A program made the translations under genes and the position numbers. A model generated the notes under the pieces. That model was not told the origin of the DNA, did not search any database, and saw only the letters and a list, made by a program, of their open reading frames with translations. From Hyaloscypha bicolor E (Eukaryota; Ascomycota; Leotiomycetes; Helotiales; Hyaloscyphaceae): a stretch of 64,000 nt of DNA. Of the stretch, positions 10,312 through 20,330 are shown in pieces. Each line of letters opens with the position of its first letter. Positions within the stretch are counted from its first letter, which is position 1. The DNA lies in assembly GCF_002865645.1 (NCBI RefSeq), contig NW_020194575.1:745247-809246 (forward strand), in the 5' to 3' direction.

Positions 10312-13300
10312 CTAATACTTTGTATGCATTCCATTGGCATTAATAACCGCCTGGCACCTCTCTCTCATAGATCGTAATAGCTTCAAAAGAAAGGAATCAG
10401 GAACTGCTTCCCAAGCCTCAGAAATAGCCTTACGCAATTGATCATAAGACATAGAATCGTACGGATAATGCTGCCAAATCCAGTCTTTCATCCAGTTCCA
10501 CTCGTTCTCAATTGGATTTAGATCTGGTGAAAACGGAGGCCAGTTAATTCTCTGGATCCCACGATCAATAAGATCCTCAATTGTTTCCTTCTTAGTACGG
10601 AGATCGCGGCATAAAGTATCGGGAATACAGGGCATTTGTGCTGAAAGTCCACTATAGTGCTCATTTCTGGCACACTCAACCGCCATAAGCCTCTATATTT
10701 CTAGGCTATTACCCTGAAAATGCCCTATAAGCGGTCAACAAGGGGGTGTGTCCCGGGACTAAATAGGGGATCTCGCACGGCTCACCTTATATAATATTAT
10801 ATACCTTTATATGTAAATTTATTAGTAATCTATATTATTTAAATAAAATCGGTTCTAGTACTCCCCTGCTTTATATAGATTAATATTATAAAAAACACAT
10901 CTATTATAAGACCTTCTAGCCCTGGCCTTTTTATTTACTACTTTCCCTAGAATCTTCTAATACCTTAATTTATATAAATATTATATATAAGTATCCTTAA
11001 AGCACTTTTCCTAATAATATAAATTAGGTAAATTAGAATTAAATACTCTCTTATTCCCTAATTCTATTTATAAGCTCCTTAGCTTTATTTTTATAAAATA
11101 CCCTAAAAGCTTATAATAAAGCTCGGTTCTAAATTATAAATATATAATTAATATAGCCTATATTTATTTATATGGGCTACCTTAATTAACTAGTAAAATA
11201 AGGGCTACTAATTTCTTAAAATAGGTTTATAACTCTTATATATTTCCCTAAATTAATTTATAAGATTTATTTCTTTTATATATTAATTATAATTATTAAT
11301 AAAGCTAGAAATCTAAAGCTTTTTCATTAGTATTATACTAAAAACCTCTTATATAATTTACCTATTTAAAACTATTTTTACAGAATGCCTTTATTTCTTT
11401 ATCTAAAAGTTATTTATTTTATTTATAATATAAATATTATTTAAGACTAAAATAATACTATTATTTTACTAAGATAAATAAGGTATTTTATTTTACTTTT
11501 ATAAGAAACCGATTTTTATTTACTAATAATTCTAGTAAAAATAGCTTATATAGGAAAATAGTATTTACTATATTAAATTAATAGGCTTATAGCTCTAAGA
11601 ATAAGAATATAAAAATAAAGTAATTATTAAGGTATATTATAAGGAAGTAATATAGGAGAGAAAGTACTAGATTTTATATAAGAGAACTAGTATTTATAAG
11701 AATTAGATAAAGAATTATTTTTTAGAACTCTTTCTCTTATAAACTCTAAATCCAATTATATATATATATTTATAATTCGTAAATTTATAGATCTTATATT
11801 CTTATTTAATTAGTTTCTTAGATATTTTATATATATATAAGAATCTAAAATAATTAATAGAATAAAAGAAAAAAAAAGATTTATTAAAAGATTTATTAAA
11901 ATATTATATTATAAGATTATTAATACTAATATTTAATGAAAAAAAAGTAAGGAATCTAAGCTTAAATTACTAAATCTTATTATTTAGTAAATAATATCTA
12001 TTTTATTTATTATTTTTAAAATATAAAATATAATAATACTATTTAATTTACTTAAAATAGTAAAGTAATATATAGTTTATAATTAAATATAAAGAATCTT
12101 TATTAAAGTCTAAATTCTAGTATATTTTAACTTAAAGCTTATTATAGACTTTTATATATATAATAGCCCTAAAAATATATATATAATTTCTCTATAAATA
12201 AATCTATTTATTCTTATATCCTTTTCTTTATTCTATATATTCTCTATATATTTATATATTAATTAGTATTTATAATAATTATTTAGAAGAGCTTGCGGGT
12301 AAAGAATAAGCTAGAATAATTAAATAGATATGGCTTTTATAGAAAATCAGGAAGTAAAATTATTCTTGGAAACTATTTAGGTTCGGGTAAGAAGGGCTTA
12401 TAGGAAACGTCTGGAATTAGTTCAAGTTTATAGAATATATTTGCAAGTAATTAGATATTTTTTAGCCCTTTGGGCTCTAGTAATAGACTGAAAGAATAGT
12501 CTATTACTAGCTAGCTGCATGAGTAAATACGTACTAGAGAGGCACTATTAGATGCGATTTTATCTATACGATATAGATTACTAATAAATTTGTATATAAA
12601 GGTATATAATATTATACGAGATAAGCCGTACGGGACCTCCTATTTAGTCCCGGGACACACCCCTACTAGTACGGACCATGTCTCACCGGACGAAGGGATA
12701 GTTGCTCTGCCAGTAGTGCTAACACCCCTGAAGATCTTCCACAACCTTGCGAATGTCTCACAGCGTGCTTTCGGGGCGTATAGCCTAGAGTTACAGGGTT
12801 TTATAGCGGGCTCAGCCCCTACTATTGTACGCTATAGTGGGTTTAGAGTCCCAACGCGCTGTATTCCCGATACTTTATGCCGTGATCTCCGTATGGCCTG
12901 GAGCTCCACCCTGCATGAATATATGGCCTGGGTGTAACCGCATCCAACCGTGGATTACAGGAGCTGTATGTGCCTTGTAAAAGTCTCCATTGATAGGTCC
13001 CCAATCCTTTTCCCAAAAGATCCCAGGGCCTTTGCCAGCTTTGCCAGAAAAACAACCCCAAAACATCCACCTCTTCTTTTTCCTTTCTCGTTCCACAATA
13101 CAGGTTGGATCTAAGGCTTTCGACTCTTTCCTTGTTACCCAGTTTTTCCTGTGCCTTCCTGGGTAACTCACGTTTCGTCAGGCCAGAGAATAGCGTCTCA
13201 TTGTTCGTCAGTCCAGTTGACGTGTTCTAAAGCAAACTCAAGGCGTAACTGTCGATTCTTTTCGGAGATCGGTGGCTTCCGTAAAGCAACGTATCTCTTA

Positions 13301-13669
13301 TATCCTACACGCCGTAGAGCTGACCGGGCTGCAGTTACTCCAATCTCTTCAAAGCTGAGATCAATAGCAAGACTCTAGAGCGGTAACCGTCGCGTAGTCT
13401 TCGATTGAGAGATATATTCAACTAATTTGACCGATCTGAGCAGTCGTAATAACAGGAGGCCTTCCAGATCGTTTGCGCGGGGTAGCTTGGGACATACAGG
13501 CGTAATAGATCTGTCGATATGTGACCATTTGTCCCTTATTCTTAAAGAATTTGACAATATCAGTATATTTCCAATTAATCGATTTCAGCGGACGAGCCCC
13601 GATGCTCTGGTCTCTTGTAAACTCTTTCACAGCTCCGGTTTGAACTGGAGGAGTTGATGGTCTTTCCAT
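10312..13669 (-). pseudogene. Tc1-like DDE transposase, inactivated
   Basis: The reading starts at ATG 13669 with a helix-turn-helix region (13669-13418: TDIVKFFKNKGQMVTYRQIY, then a GRPP linker). The catalytic part shows ILWPDET near 13180, then an in-frame TGA where Trp is expected, and a frameshift just after it. WMFWGCFSGKAGKGP and a QGGAPGH block follow; the second catalytic Asp expected in QDGAPGH is replaced by Gly. A 2.3-kb insertion then interrupts the gene, and coding resumes at 10595 with TIEDLIDRGIQRINWPPFSP and DLNPIENEW, carrying the last acidic motif. At least four lesions make it non-functional. It could still serve as a substrate for a related active transposase. Confidence 0.85.
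10598..12891. mobile_element. TA-flanked DNA transposon nested inside the Tc1 element
   Basis: The ends are CGGAGATCGCGGCATAAAGT (left) and the inverse of CGGAGATCACGGCATAAAGT (right), with TA at 10596-10597 and 12892-12893. The inverted arms are long (about 200 and 290 bp) and share a second block around GTGTGTCCCGGGACTAAATA before entering a roughly 1.8-kb AT-rich core (10790-12590). The core has no readable transposase and looks RIP-degraded. Removing the element and one TA restores the host transposase frame exactly, which confirms both boundaries. Confidence 0.88.
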
Positions 13670-13828
13670 TTGGTTCAGGCAAGCAAAATCAATAGTAATA
13701 CAGAGGATAGAAGCTGAGGTTATTCAAGAAAAAGTACAGACTGGTTTGAGAGAGCTAACAGCGGCGATATACATGGGGCCGGGCTCCACCCTAGCCCCTT
13801 TACACGACTTTCGCATGCAACCTTCGTA

Positions 13829-14127
13829 GTGGAGGGTTTTCCGGGAGCATTTTCTCGGGAGTATTTTTGGCCCCATGATTAATTCCCTATTACTTCATCT
13901 ATGATCCTTGTGACGCTAAACACCCTTAATAAGCTGATAGTATAACTTAGAAGGAAAGCGGGTATTTTTCTTTCGGCCCCGGTGTGGAGTATCAAGGTAG
14001 GTTGTGGCCAAGGATATGTTACTGAAGATGCATGTACGTGAGAGGCACATGAAAGGCACTCTCGAGAAAGAGATTTTAGCATTGCATCTTGGCGGTTCGG
14101 CTGCTCGAGTCTCCTTCGTAATGATTG
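13829..14127. other. Intergenic stretch upstream of the LysM gene
   Basis: No gene recognised between the right end of the Tc1 element and the LysM promoter region. Confidence 0.5.
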
Positions 14128-14138
14128 TATATATAAGG
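14128..14138 (+). promoter_or_regulatory. TATA box of the LysM gene
   Basis: TATATATAAGG about 100 bp upstream of ATG 14237 on the same strand, a good fit for a fungal TATA element. Confidence 0.55.
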
Positions 14139-14236
14139 TCAAGATTCTTTACAATTTTGGACTTACAAGCTTGGCTTCTCCTACTGTCATTGGATTCACT
14201 TCTTCATCTGCTCTCGGAACCTCTATCCTGGTCAAT

Positions 14237-15785
14237 ATGCAATTACTTCTGAGCATAGTCACGATGCTTGGCGCCGCCAATATTGGCATCGCTGTTGCTG
14301 TCGTCCGAATAGACTGTAGTTTCGCATGGGCGGCAGAGAATGGAGATACGTGCCTGTCGAGTATGTATACACGCCTCCTTGCTCGTTCCAAGGACCCAGA
14401 GATTCATGGGACATATGACACTTGGCAAAACCCCCCGAGATCCTCCTAAATTCTTAGATCTGGCATATCGCTAAATTTGTTATAGTGGCAACATCCTGGG
14501 GTATTGCCCAAGCTCAGTTCATCAGCTACAACCCGGGAGTGGTCTGCTCCGCGCTCATCTCTGGCAGGGGGTACTGCGTTGAGTGGACAGGCGTTGCCCC
14601 CGTCACGACATCGTCTGCGAAGCCAATCACCACCTCGGGTACCACGACAAAATCAACGACTTCTTCGGTGATTTCCTCAACAACGACATCAGCTGTACCC
14701 TCAGGCCCTTCGCCGACTCAAGGCGGGGTCGTCAGTGACTGTGAGTGATATCGTATCATCTATTTTTTTTTTTTTTTGGAAGATCGCTTACAACATGCAG
14801 GTAAAAAGTTCCATCTTGCCGCTTCTGGTGATACCACTGGAGGTGTAGTTTCAAAGTACGGGGGGTTCACGCTTACTCAGTTCTATGCGTGGAACCCGGC
14901 ACTTAGCAATGGCAAGAATTCCTCTGCACACATGCTCATATCCTTATATCTTCCACTCACTCACATTCCCAACAGTTTGTTCTGGGCTCTGGTTAGGCTA
15001 GTAAGTTCCGAATCACTTATGAACAGTTTATCCGCAAGATTGCTCCTGAGAGACGTGGAATCAGCCTTTACTGGCTCCCCGATTTTGAAGTTATTACTGC
15101 GTAGAAGAATCCACTGGCCAACCGCCCACCCCAAAAAAATCGATTTTTAATCATACCTTTATTATAATTACAAATCCTATTACACGTTAATACTCCATAG
15201 TATTCTCGATATCCTGATAACTATATATTCATTTTTACCTCGTAATGCGGCTAGAATTGCCTGTAGGTAGAAAAGTCCACTTCCAATTACCCAACCCCCG
15301 CAACTGCTTACCCCTTTTCATTACAATAACGGCATAAAACCGAAAATTTGAGTAGATATTTGTAATCAGCGACCTTGATATAGTAATTCAGGAAGTTCTT
15401 AGAATTTTCCTAGTACTTTAAAAAGATCACAAAATTTTGGTATTCTACCTCTTGCAAGGCTCAAGTGAGGGATTTAATAGCGGGGCAAGAATAACAAAAT
15501 CACTACCTTATAAGCGATTCTAGCCGCATTACTAGTTTAAAATAAATATATAGCTGTCAGGATATCGAGAATACTATAAAGTAATAATATGTAATAGGAT
15601 TTGTAATTATAATGAAGGTATAATTAAAAATCGAATGTTTTAGGGTGGGCGGTTGGGGGGTATGGGCGGTTGGCCAGCGGATTCTTCTAGTAGTCACGGG
15701 AACCCCAACAATACAGCGCCCGCGACTACCACAACAACAGCTCCTTCTGGGCCTTCTCCAACTCAAGATAGAATTGTCGCAGACT
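14237..15785 (+). pseudogene. LysM-domain secreted protein, broken by a MITE
   Basis: Exon 1 (14237-14360) starts MQLLLSIVTMLGAANIGIAV, a likely signal peptide, followed by DCSFAW and NGDTC. Intron 14361-14485. Exon 2 (14486-14740) completes LysM 1 (WGIAQAQFISYNPG, then CSALISGRGYCVEW) and a Thr/Ser-rich linker. Intron 14741-14800 has a 15-T tract. Exon 3 (from 14801) is LysM 2 (KFHLAASGDT, QFYAWNPAL) but its expected cysteines are missing (GDTT for GDTC, SNG for SNC). A 584-bp MITE (15104-15687) follows; after it the sequence resumes with a TTTTTAPSGPSPTQ linker ending IVADC at a GT donor, with no further LysM found. LysM proteins of this kind bind chitin or peptidoglycan outside the cell; the first module could still be expressed. 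Confidence 0.75.
15104..15687. mobile_element. MITE, TA-flanked, GAAG-type inverted repeats (copy 1)
   Basis: Left end GAAGAATCCACTGGCCAACC, right end the inverse of GAAGAATCCGCTGGCCAACC, with TA at 15102-15103 and 15688-15689. The inverted arms can be followed for about 180 bp (for example TATTCTCGATATCCTGA on both sides). There is no coding capacity. It interrupts the LysM gene. The ends resemble the shorter element at 41126-41337. Confidence 0.85.
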
Positions 15786-16054
15786 GTAAGTTCTCTCTCT
15801 ACCCAATCTTATGTAACCGAGCCTGGTTCGGAGCGGAGGTCGTATCACCAGAAGCGGTAGAGTGCCTAAAGCCTGACTCACTGACTTCAGCCACATGCCC
15901 ACTAGAACTAGACGAGCAAAAGAGCGCTGCTTTGAGAATTAGGCAACCCTCGTCAACTTAGATGTCCAAATCTTGTGAAAGGCTTTCTGCCTCGCAACCA
16001 CAATCTCCAAATAACTTCCGACCAACAAACAGGCTTTCGCATCTTCCACCCAAG

Positions 16055-17353
16055 ATGGATTGTAAGCTGAAATCAATTCACCTTTCGCTCCCTGCTTCGG
16101 CAACAGAGTGCCGGTCCGATGAGCTCCACGCATCTCCCATTCCCGCACAGGTCGGCCCACGGAAGTTCTATCTGGACGAAGTCAAGAAAGGAAACCTCAT
16201 AGTCCCACCGCCGCTGATCTCGTGCTCTGAATTCGTGCCAAGAAAGCTTGTAGAGCTCCTCATGCGAAAGAAGAAGGACAGCGCACTCGGCATCAAATTC
16301 GTCGCGAATCGGAACGACGAGATCACAGACATGGAAGGTGCAATGCACACATTCGTTACGCCTGTAATTGGTAGATGCGAAATGGTCGGGGATTACAGAT
16401 TCAACAGGGGCCATGGCGTTACCGTGTTTGGTGATGTTGACAGCAAGGATGGGAAAAGTAACGTCAGGTTGACCAGATCGGTTGTTTTGAGTGCGAGCAT
16501 TCAGATGGATTTTGAGGGCCATAGGGTCTTGCTGAGGGTCTGCAGGCTAGATGGTAAAAGGGTTGTTGGCGTCGATAGGGGCTCGGACGATTGGCCGATC
16601 ATCAGTAGGGAAGATAAGCAGAACGATGGTTTGAGGAACACGTATGATGAGTTCTTGAGGAATTACATGGTATTTCATTTGATGAGTGAGAAGTCACTCC
16701 CAGGGAGGAAAGAAGTGAAAGAATACATGGACACTGAAGCCACTGTTGGGTTTTTGGATAGCGTCATCCTGGGATCTGGAGATGCAAAGGAGGAGATGGT
16801 TGACAAGTTCAGTGAGCTCTACAACCACGACATCGTGTCTCTTGAACTACTGTTCAATGTGGCTTTACACCAAGTACGAAACGAATTCTCTGCGCTTGAA
16901 GCTTTATGTCCTCAAGGCTACGTCTATACCTACGATCCGGCTTCAATATTTGCGAGTCAGATCGGAGCTGAGATCCTGAACCGGCTAATGCTTGCTGCGG
17001 TGAAGTACTTGTCGGGAAAGAACCAGTTCCAGAATATGAGGATAGTCGGACTCAACGATTATGCCGATCGTGGCATCATCCGCCTGGCTAAAGTAGCCCT
17101 GGAAAAGCAGACGAAGGTTCGAGTCGTCAGCAAGACAGCACTTTTTAGCAGAGTTGATGGAAAGTACGACACTGGAGATTTTCCTGAAGCCCAAGGGTCC
17201 GCATTGGTAATCCACAATAATAGTGATGGGTTTGGACAGAACATCGAAACCGAAGGCCCCTTTGGGAGTCTTGATGGCGCCATTGGGTCCAAATGCAGTG
17301 CAGCAGGAAGTTTGGAGAGAAATCGCCCCGATTTGTTGGACTTTGTATTCTAG
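16055..17353 (+). CDS. Conserved fungal protein, possible DUF4804-like C-terminal domain
   Basis: Uninterrupted frame. I prefer ATG 16055 (MDCKLKSIHL) because the extra 31 residues from ATG 15962 look like chance sequence. The product is about 430 residues, soluble, and has no signal peptide or membrane helix. The C-terminal 110 residues (MRIVGLNDYADRGI, then SALVIHNNSDGFGQNIETEG, then LERNRPDLLDFVF) look like a conserved ligand-binding or catalytic core with clustered Asp, Asn and His. I have a weak memory of similar sequence in DUF4804/MavL-like proteins, where ADP-ribose binding has been proposed; that is unverified here. Codon use is normal and no lesions were seen, so the gene may be active despite decayed neighbours on both sides. 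Confidence 0.65.
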   Translation: MDCKLKSIHLSLPASATECRSDELHASPIPAQVGPRKFYLDEVKKGNLIVPPPLISCSEFVPRKLVELLMRKKKDSALGIKFVANRNDEITDMEGAMHTFVTPVIGRCEMVGDYRFNRGHGVTVFGDVDSKDGKSNVRLTRSVVLSASIQMDFEGHRVLLRVCRLDGKRVVGVDRGSDDWPIISREDKQNDGLRNTYDEFLRNYMVFHLMSEKSLPGRKEVKEYMDTEATVGFLDSVILGSGDAKEEMVDKFSELYNHDIVSLELLFNVALHQVRNEFSALEALCPQGYVYTYDPASIFASQIGAEILNRLMLAAVKYLSGKNQFQNMRIVGLNDYADRGIIRLAKVALEKQTKVRVVSKTALFSRVDGKYDTGDFPEAQGSALVIHNNSDGFGQNIETEGPFGSLDGAIGSKCSAAGSLERNRPDLLDFVF

Positions 17354-17490
17354 AGTGAGAAAGTCTTTTCGAATCATTGTCTCAGCGTCAAGCATATACA
17401 AGCAGCTACTAAGTTGTCCCCAGAAGAAGTTCGCATTAGTATAAAGAGACGACGTATAATTCCCTAATAAACATATGAGCGTGGAAAGCC

Positions 17491-18480
17491 TTAGGATTTC
17501 TTGGCTTTCTTGACAGACTCTGATTTCTTGATCTCCTGCAGCTCTGATAAGGTTACATCGTAGTCCAGTTGCATGATCTTGAGAGCTCCGGCGGAAACCT
17601 CTAGCTCTTTCTCAAGATCCATGACCTGTGCTTGAGAAGTTCGGAGCTTTGTTGCGAGCTGTGTGTCAGCCAACTTGGAGTCTTTTTGCGCTCCATTGTT
17701 ATTCTTTCGTTCGTTGCACCGCCTTGAATTGTTCCTCTCGAATGTTCAATTGATCTTCTCGTTCTCGAAGAAGTCTTTGCTCGGCTTTTAGTTTCCTCTG
17801 CAACTCTCCCTTGTCCTGATCCTGTGTCCTGTTGGGCATGAACTCGTACTGCCTTTTCCAATGCTTGGATTCGCACATCCTTGACTCGCATTTCGGTTTG
17901 AAGCTCGTCCATCTCTTTTCTCTCCGCTGTTTCTCGTTTGACACCCTCCGCACGGAATTTCTCTATCTCAGCATCCTTCTTCATCATTTCTCCGGAAATC
18001 TCTCGATCTCTCCGGAGCAAACTTCTGATTGCTGAAGTCATCTTCTCGATTCTGACCGAGATATTCGACTTAACAGTTCTCTGTGGGAGATCGAGCATAG
18101 GAAATGCATTGTTCGTGGCCCAAATATTCCACTCATCCGCAGCTTGCTGAAGAGTCTCTATCTTCTTGGAGCACTGACTGTGCCCTCCCAGGAGGAACAT
18201 GGGATTTTGGGGTGGTACAGGAAGTTTGTGCCGAAAGAAGTCGAGGGTGTCTTTCTTTGATATGAAAGTGGGCTTTCGAAATCCATTTATAATGGGGTCC
18301 ATCTGTAACTCTCCGGCTGGTACGCGGGTGTGCCACCCAAGAGATGGGGTTCGATGAAGCGAACGTTTCGATGAAGTCATGTATAAGCTCGTAGAGATCT
18401 CCGAGCGCGAAAATGTCGGTGTGAACGGAGCAACTCTGCTGCCGATAATAAAGAGGGTGGTTGAGAGTGATGACCAAACC
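17491..18480 (-). pseudogene. Coiled-coil protein with kinase-like N-terminal remnant, frameshifted
   Basis: Reading minus strand from about 18430, a short piece SVHTDIFALGDLYELIHDFI resembles the C-lobe of a Ser/Thr protein kinase. In another frame comes a long charged helical region (DPIINGFRKPTFISKKDTLD, then RSLLRRDREISGEMMKKDAE). The frame changes near 17830 into LKAEQRLLREREDQLNIREE and again near 17690 into KLADTQLATKLRTSQAQVMD, ending KKAKKS. Each piece is heptad-rich and rich in Lys/Glu, so they were once one coiled coil. At least two indels and the kinase-frame break mark it as decayed. No partner or pathway can be named. Confidence 0.55.
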
Positions 18481-18506
18481 GCCTTCCTGTCCAGCTCCGG
18501 CGCCAT

Positions 18507-19137
18507 TGCTTACGCCAATTTCATTAAAGCTTATTGCCTTTCGATCTTTTGGTCCTTACCGAGATCGACTCATTCCAGGCAAGGTGGCGAGAAGAATGTG
18601 AGATGGGCTTTCACGAAATCGGACCATTTGCCAAAGACCCCGAAGTAATCAACATGTTGCGCAAGATTGACAGTAGACTCCAAAAGCGTTTCCGTCCTCT
18701 GTCAAAACTGAAGCTGGGGCAACAATATCCAGCAATAGTGCTATTATTCTGCATATGAGAATCGAGGAATTCTTGCAAGAAGGTCATGTCGCTATTGTTT
18801 AGAATCCAAAAGCAGCGTTTGGCATATTCGATACACTTATGGGTACGAAGGATGGTCCACGCCTCCATTTCAACTCTGCGGAAGTCCGAATTCTCAACAA
18901 GATGTATGGCAACAGCTTGGGTGATCTATGTCAACCTGAGATCAAAACTACGAACCCGCGAAGGCGCCAACCAAATCTGCCCAAAAACTTCTGAATCTCG
19001 AACTCTGCACCACATATTGGTACGAACATATGGTGGATGCTTCTCACGCAATTCTGTTGGAGGCTCAATATACTGTTGAGTAGGTCAAGGCACAGCTAGA
19101 ACCACACTGAAATGTGTTCATAATATTTTCCATTTCC
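18507..19137. other. Decayed region, partly coding-like
   Basis: Several short frames look gene-like, for example MGFHEIGPFAKDPEVINMLR on the plus strand near 18603-18660, but none connects into a gene and I do not recognise them. It probably contains further remains of the neighbouring pseudogene or of a second gene. Confidence 0.35.
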
Positions 19138-19265
19138 GTCTCTGGACCCGAGCAGCTGCTGCTTCAGCCTGAGCTATGAGTGAGCAAGCTTAAGCCGAGG
19201 GTGAGCATTCCTGAGCAAGGCCTAAGCACACGGCAGAGTCAGCTTGAGCATATGAGGAAAGCTAT
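19135..19265. repeat. CTGAGC-rich dispersed repeat, long copy 2
   Basis: Begins gtctctggacccgagcagct and matches the copy at 4629 in word order (GAGCA, CTGCTGCTT, CCTGAGCT, GTGAGCA). Both copies are preceded by TTCCATTT. Confidence 0.65.
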
Positions 19266-19379
19266 TTGAGTACCCCAGGGCTCCTTTTGGCTCCCTTAAA
19301 GCCCGGCTACACCTCCCTCGTCTTACACCCTGGCGCGGGTCCACCCCGGCTCCGATAAGGATTCCTGCCGAACCATTTT

Positions 19380-19683
19380 TAGATGTATATTCGCTTGTAT
19401 ATACGTGATACTGTCAGTTGTAAAAATCAGCGTTTTTCGCACTAAAATCGTGTTGCGTATCGATTCTTGATTTATGTGTTGGCAGGATCGAGGCAATGGC
19501 CAAGGCTCAAAGATCTAAGAATCTCATGTATTGAAAATACTAAGCTAAAGAGAAGAAGGAGAGAGAGGGGGAAGAAGGAGGGGATAAAGGGAGGAAAGCA
19601 CTAGCTAAAACCACTGAAACGCCGGCTAGCTAGGTAGAACTAGTCATGTGACAGCCACCCCCCTTTGGCCCCAGCCAGCGCCG
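19380..19683. other. Non-coding stretch with a purine-rich tract
   Basis: No gene seen. Positions about 19546-19606 are almost pure A/G on the plus strand (gagaagaaggagagagaggg and following). Confidence 0.4.
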
Positions 19684-19954
19684 TCACAAACTAGCTTAAT
19701 AATAAAGCTAGGGTCACGTGCTTGCAATGTAAACCAAGTAAAACGTACTGAATTGACTGCTGTTCTACAGTAGTAAGTAGCCTGTATATATAGCCCTGAA
19801 CCCCCTAAGTCACATGCACTAAACCCCTAAACCAGAGAGCCTTATACTGAACCATTCAACCTCAGCTGAACCGATTTAGCCTCACAGGGCATAATCTACT
19901 CAGTAATAAGCCTATGGCTTAAGCCCCATTAGTGCACAGCCCCTAATTTCAACA
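19684..19954 (-). repeat. Solo Copia LTR (about 271 bp)
   Basis: Nearly identical, in reverse orientation, to the LTRs at 24430-24700 and 29063-29603: it ends GCCCCTAATTTCAACA, the inverse of the LTR start TGTTGAAATTAGGGGC. The opposite end is diverged and no internal retrotransposon sequence adjoins, so it is a solo LTR or fragment. No convincing 5-bp target duplication was found. 19955-20330 holds no recognised gene. Confidence 0.8.
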
Positions 19955-20330
19955 AGGAGTAGTTAGTTAGTAGGTCACGTGTACGAGGGGCGGTCCTAGC
20001 TCACGTGACTTGAGACATAACGGCGCGGTTCTCCTGCGGGCGAGAGGGAACAATCTTCTTTATATACATACAATTGAGCTCTTTTATTTACCTCTTAATC
20101 CTTTGATTTGTACGTATTACTTTTGCTATTCTCTGGTCATGTGTTTTTAGCCCTTGCTTTCCTGGTTTCTGTGTGGGTTTCCAGCTTGCGGTGTTTCCCT
20201 CCCACATTATATCTTTGTAACTTTTAAAGGTATTATTAAAAATTACTTAGACTTGTTTTTTTGTTTTTTTATATTTTACAAAAACTCCCCCCTTAAAATT
20301 GCTGCAAGACTTACGCCGCAAATGGAGGGG

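Larger units (their letters stand above)
10161..13826 (-). mobile_element. Tc1/mariner transposon, split by a nested element
   Basis: Terminal inverted repeats CGAAGGTTGCATGCGAAAGT (left) and its near-exact inverse (right, ending 13826), flanked by TA at 10159-10160 and 13827-13828, the standard target duplication of this superfamily. Total 3666 bp; removing the nested 2294-bp insertion plus one TA leaves about 1370 bp, the usual Tc1-like length. It encodes one minus-strand transposase, described separately. Confidence 0.9.

Noticed and set aside
16073..16522. Minus-strand 149-codon frame opposite the gene at 16055-17353
   Set aside because: Shadow of the conserved plus-strand gene, which has normal codon use and recognisable family-like ends.
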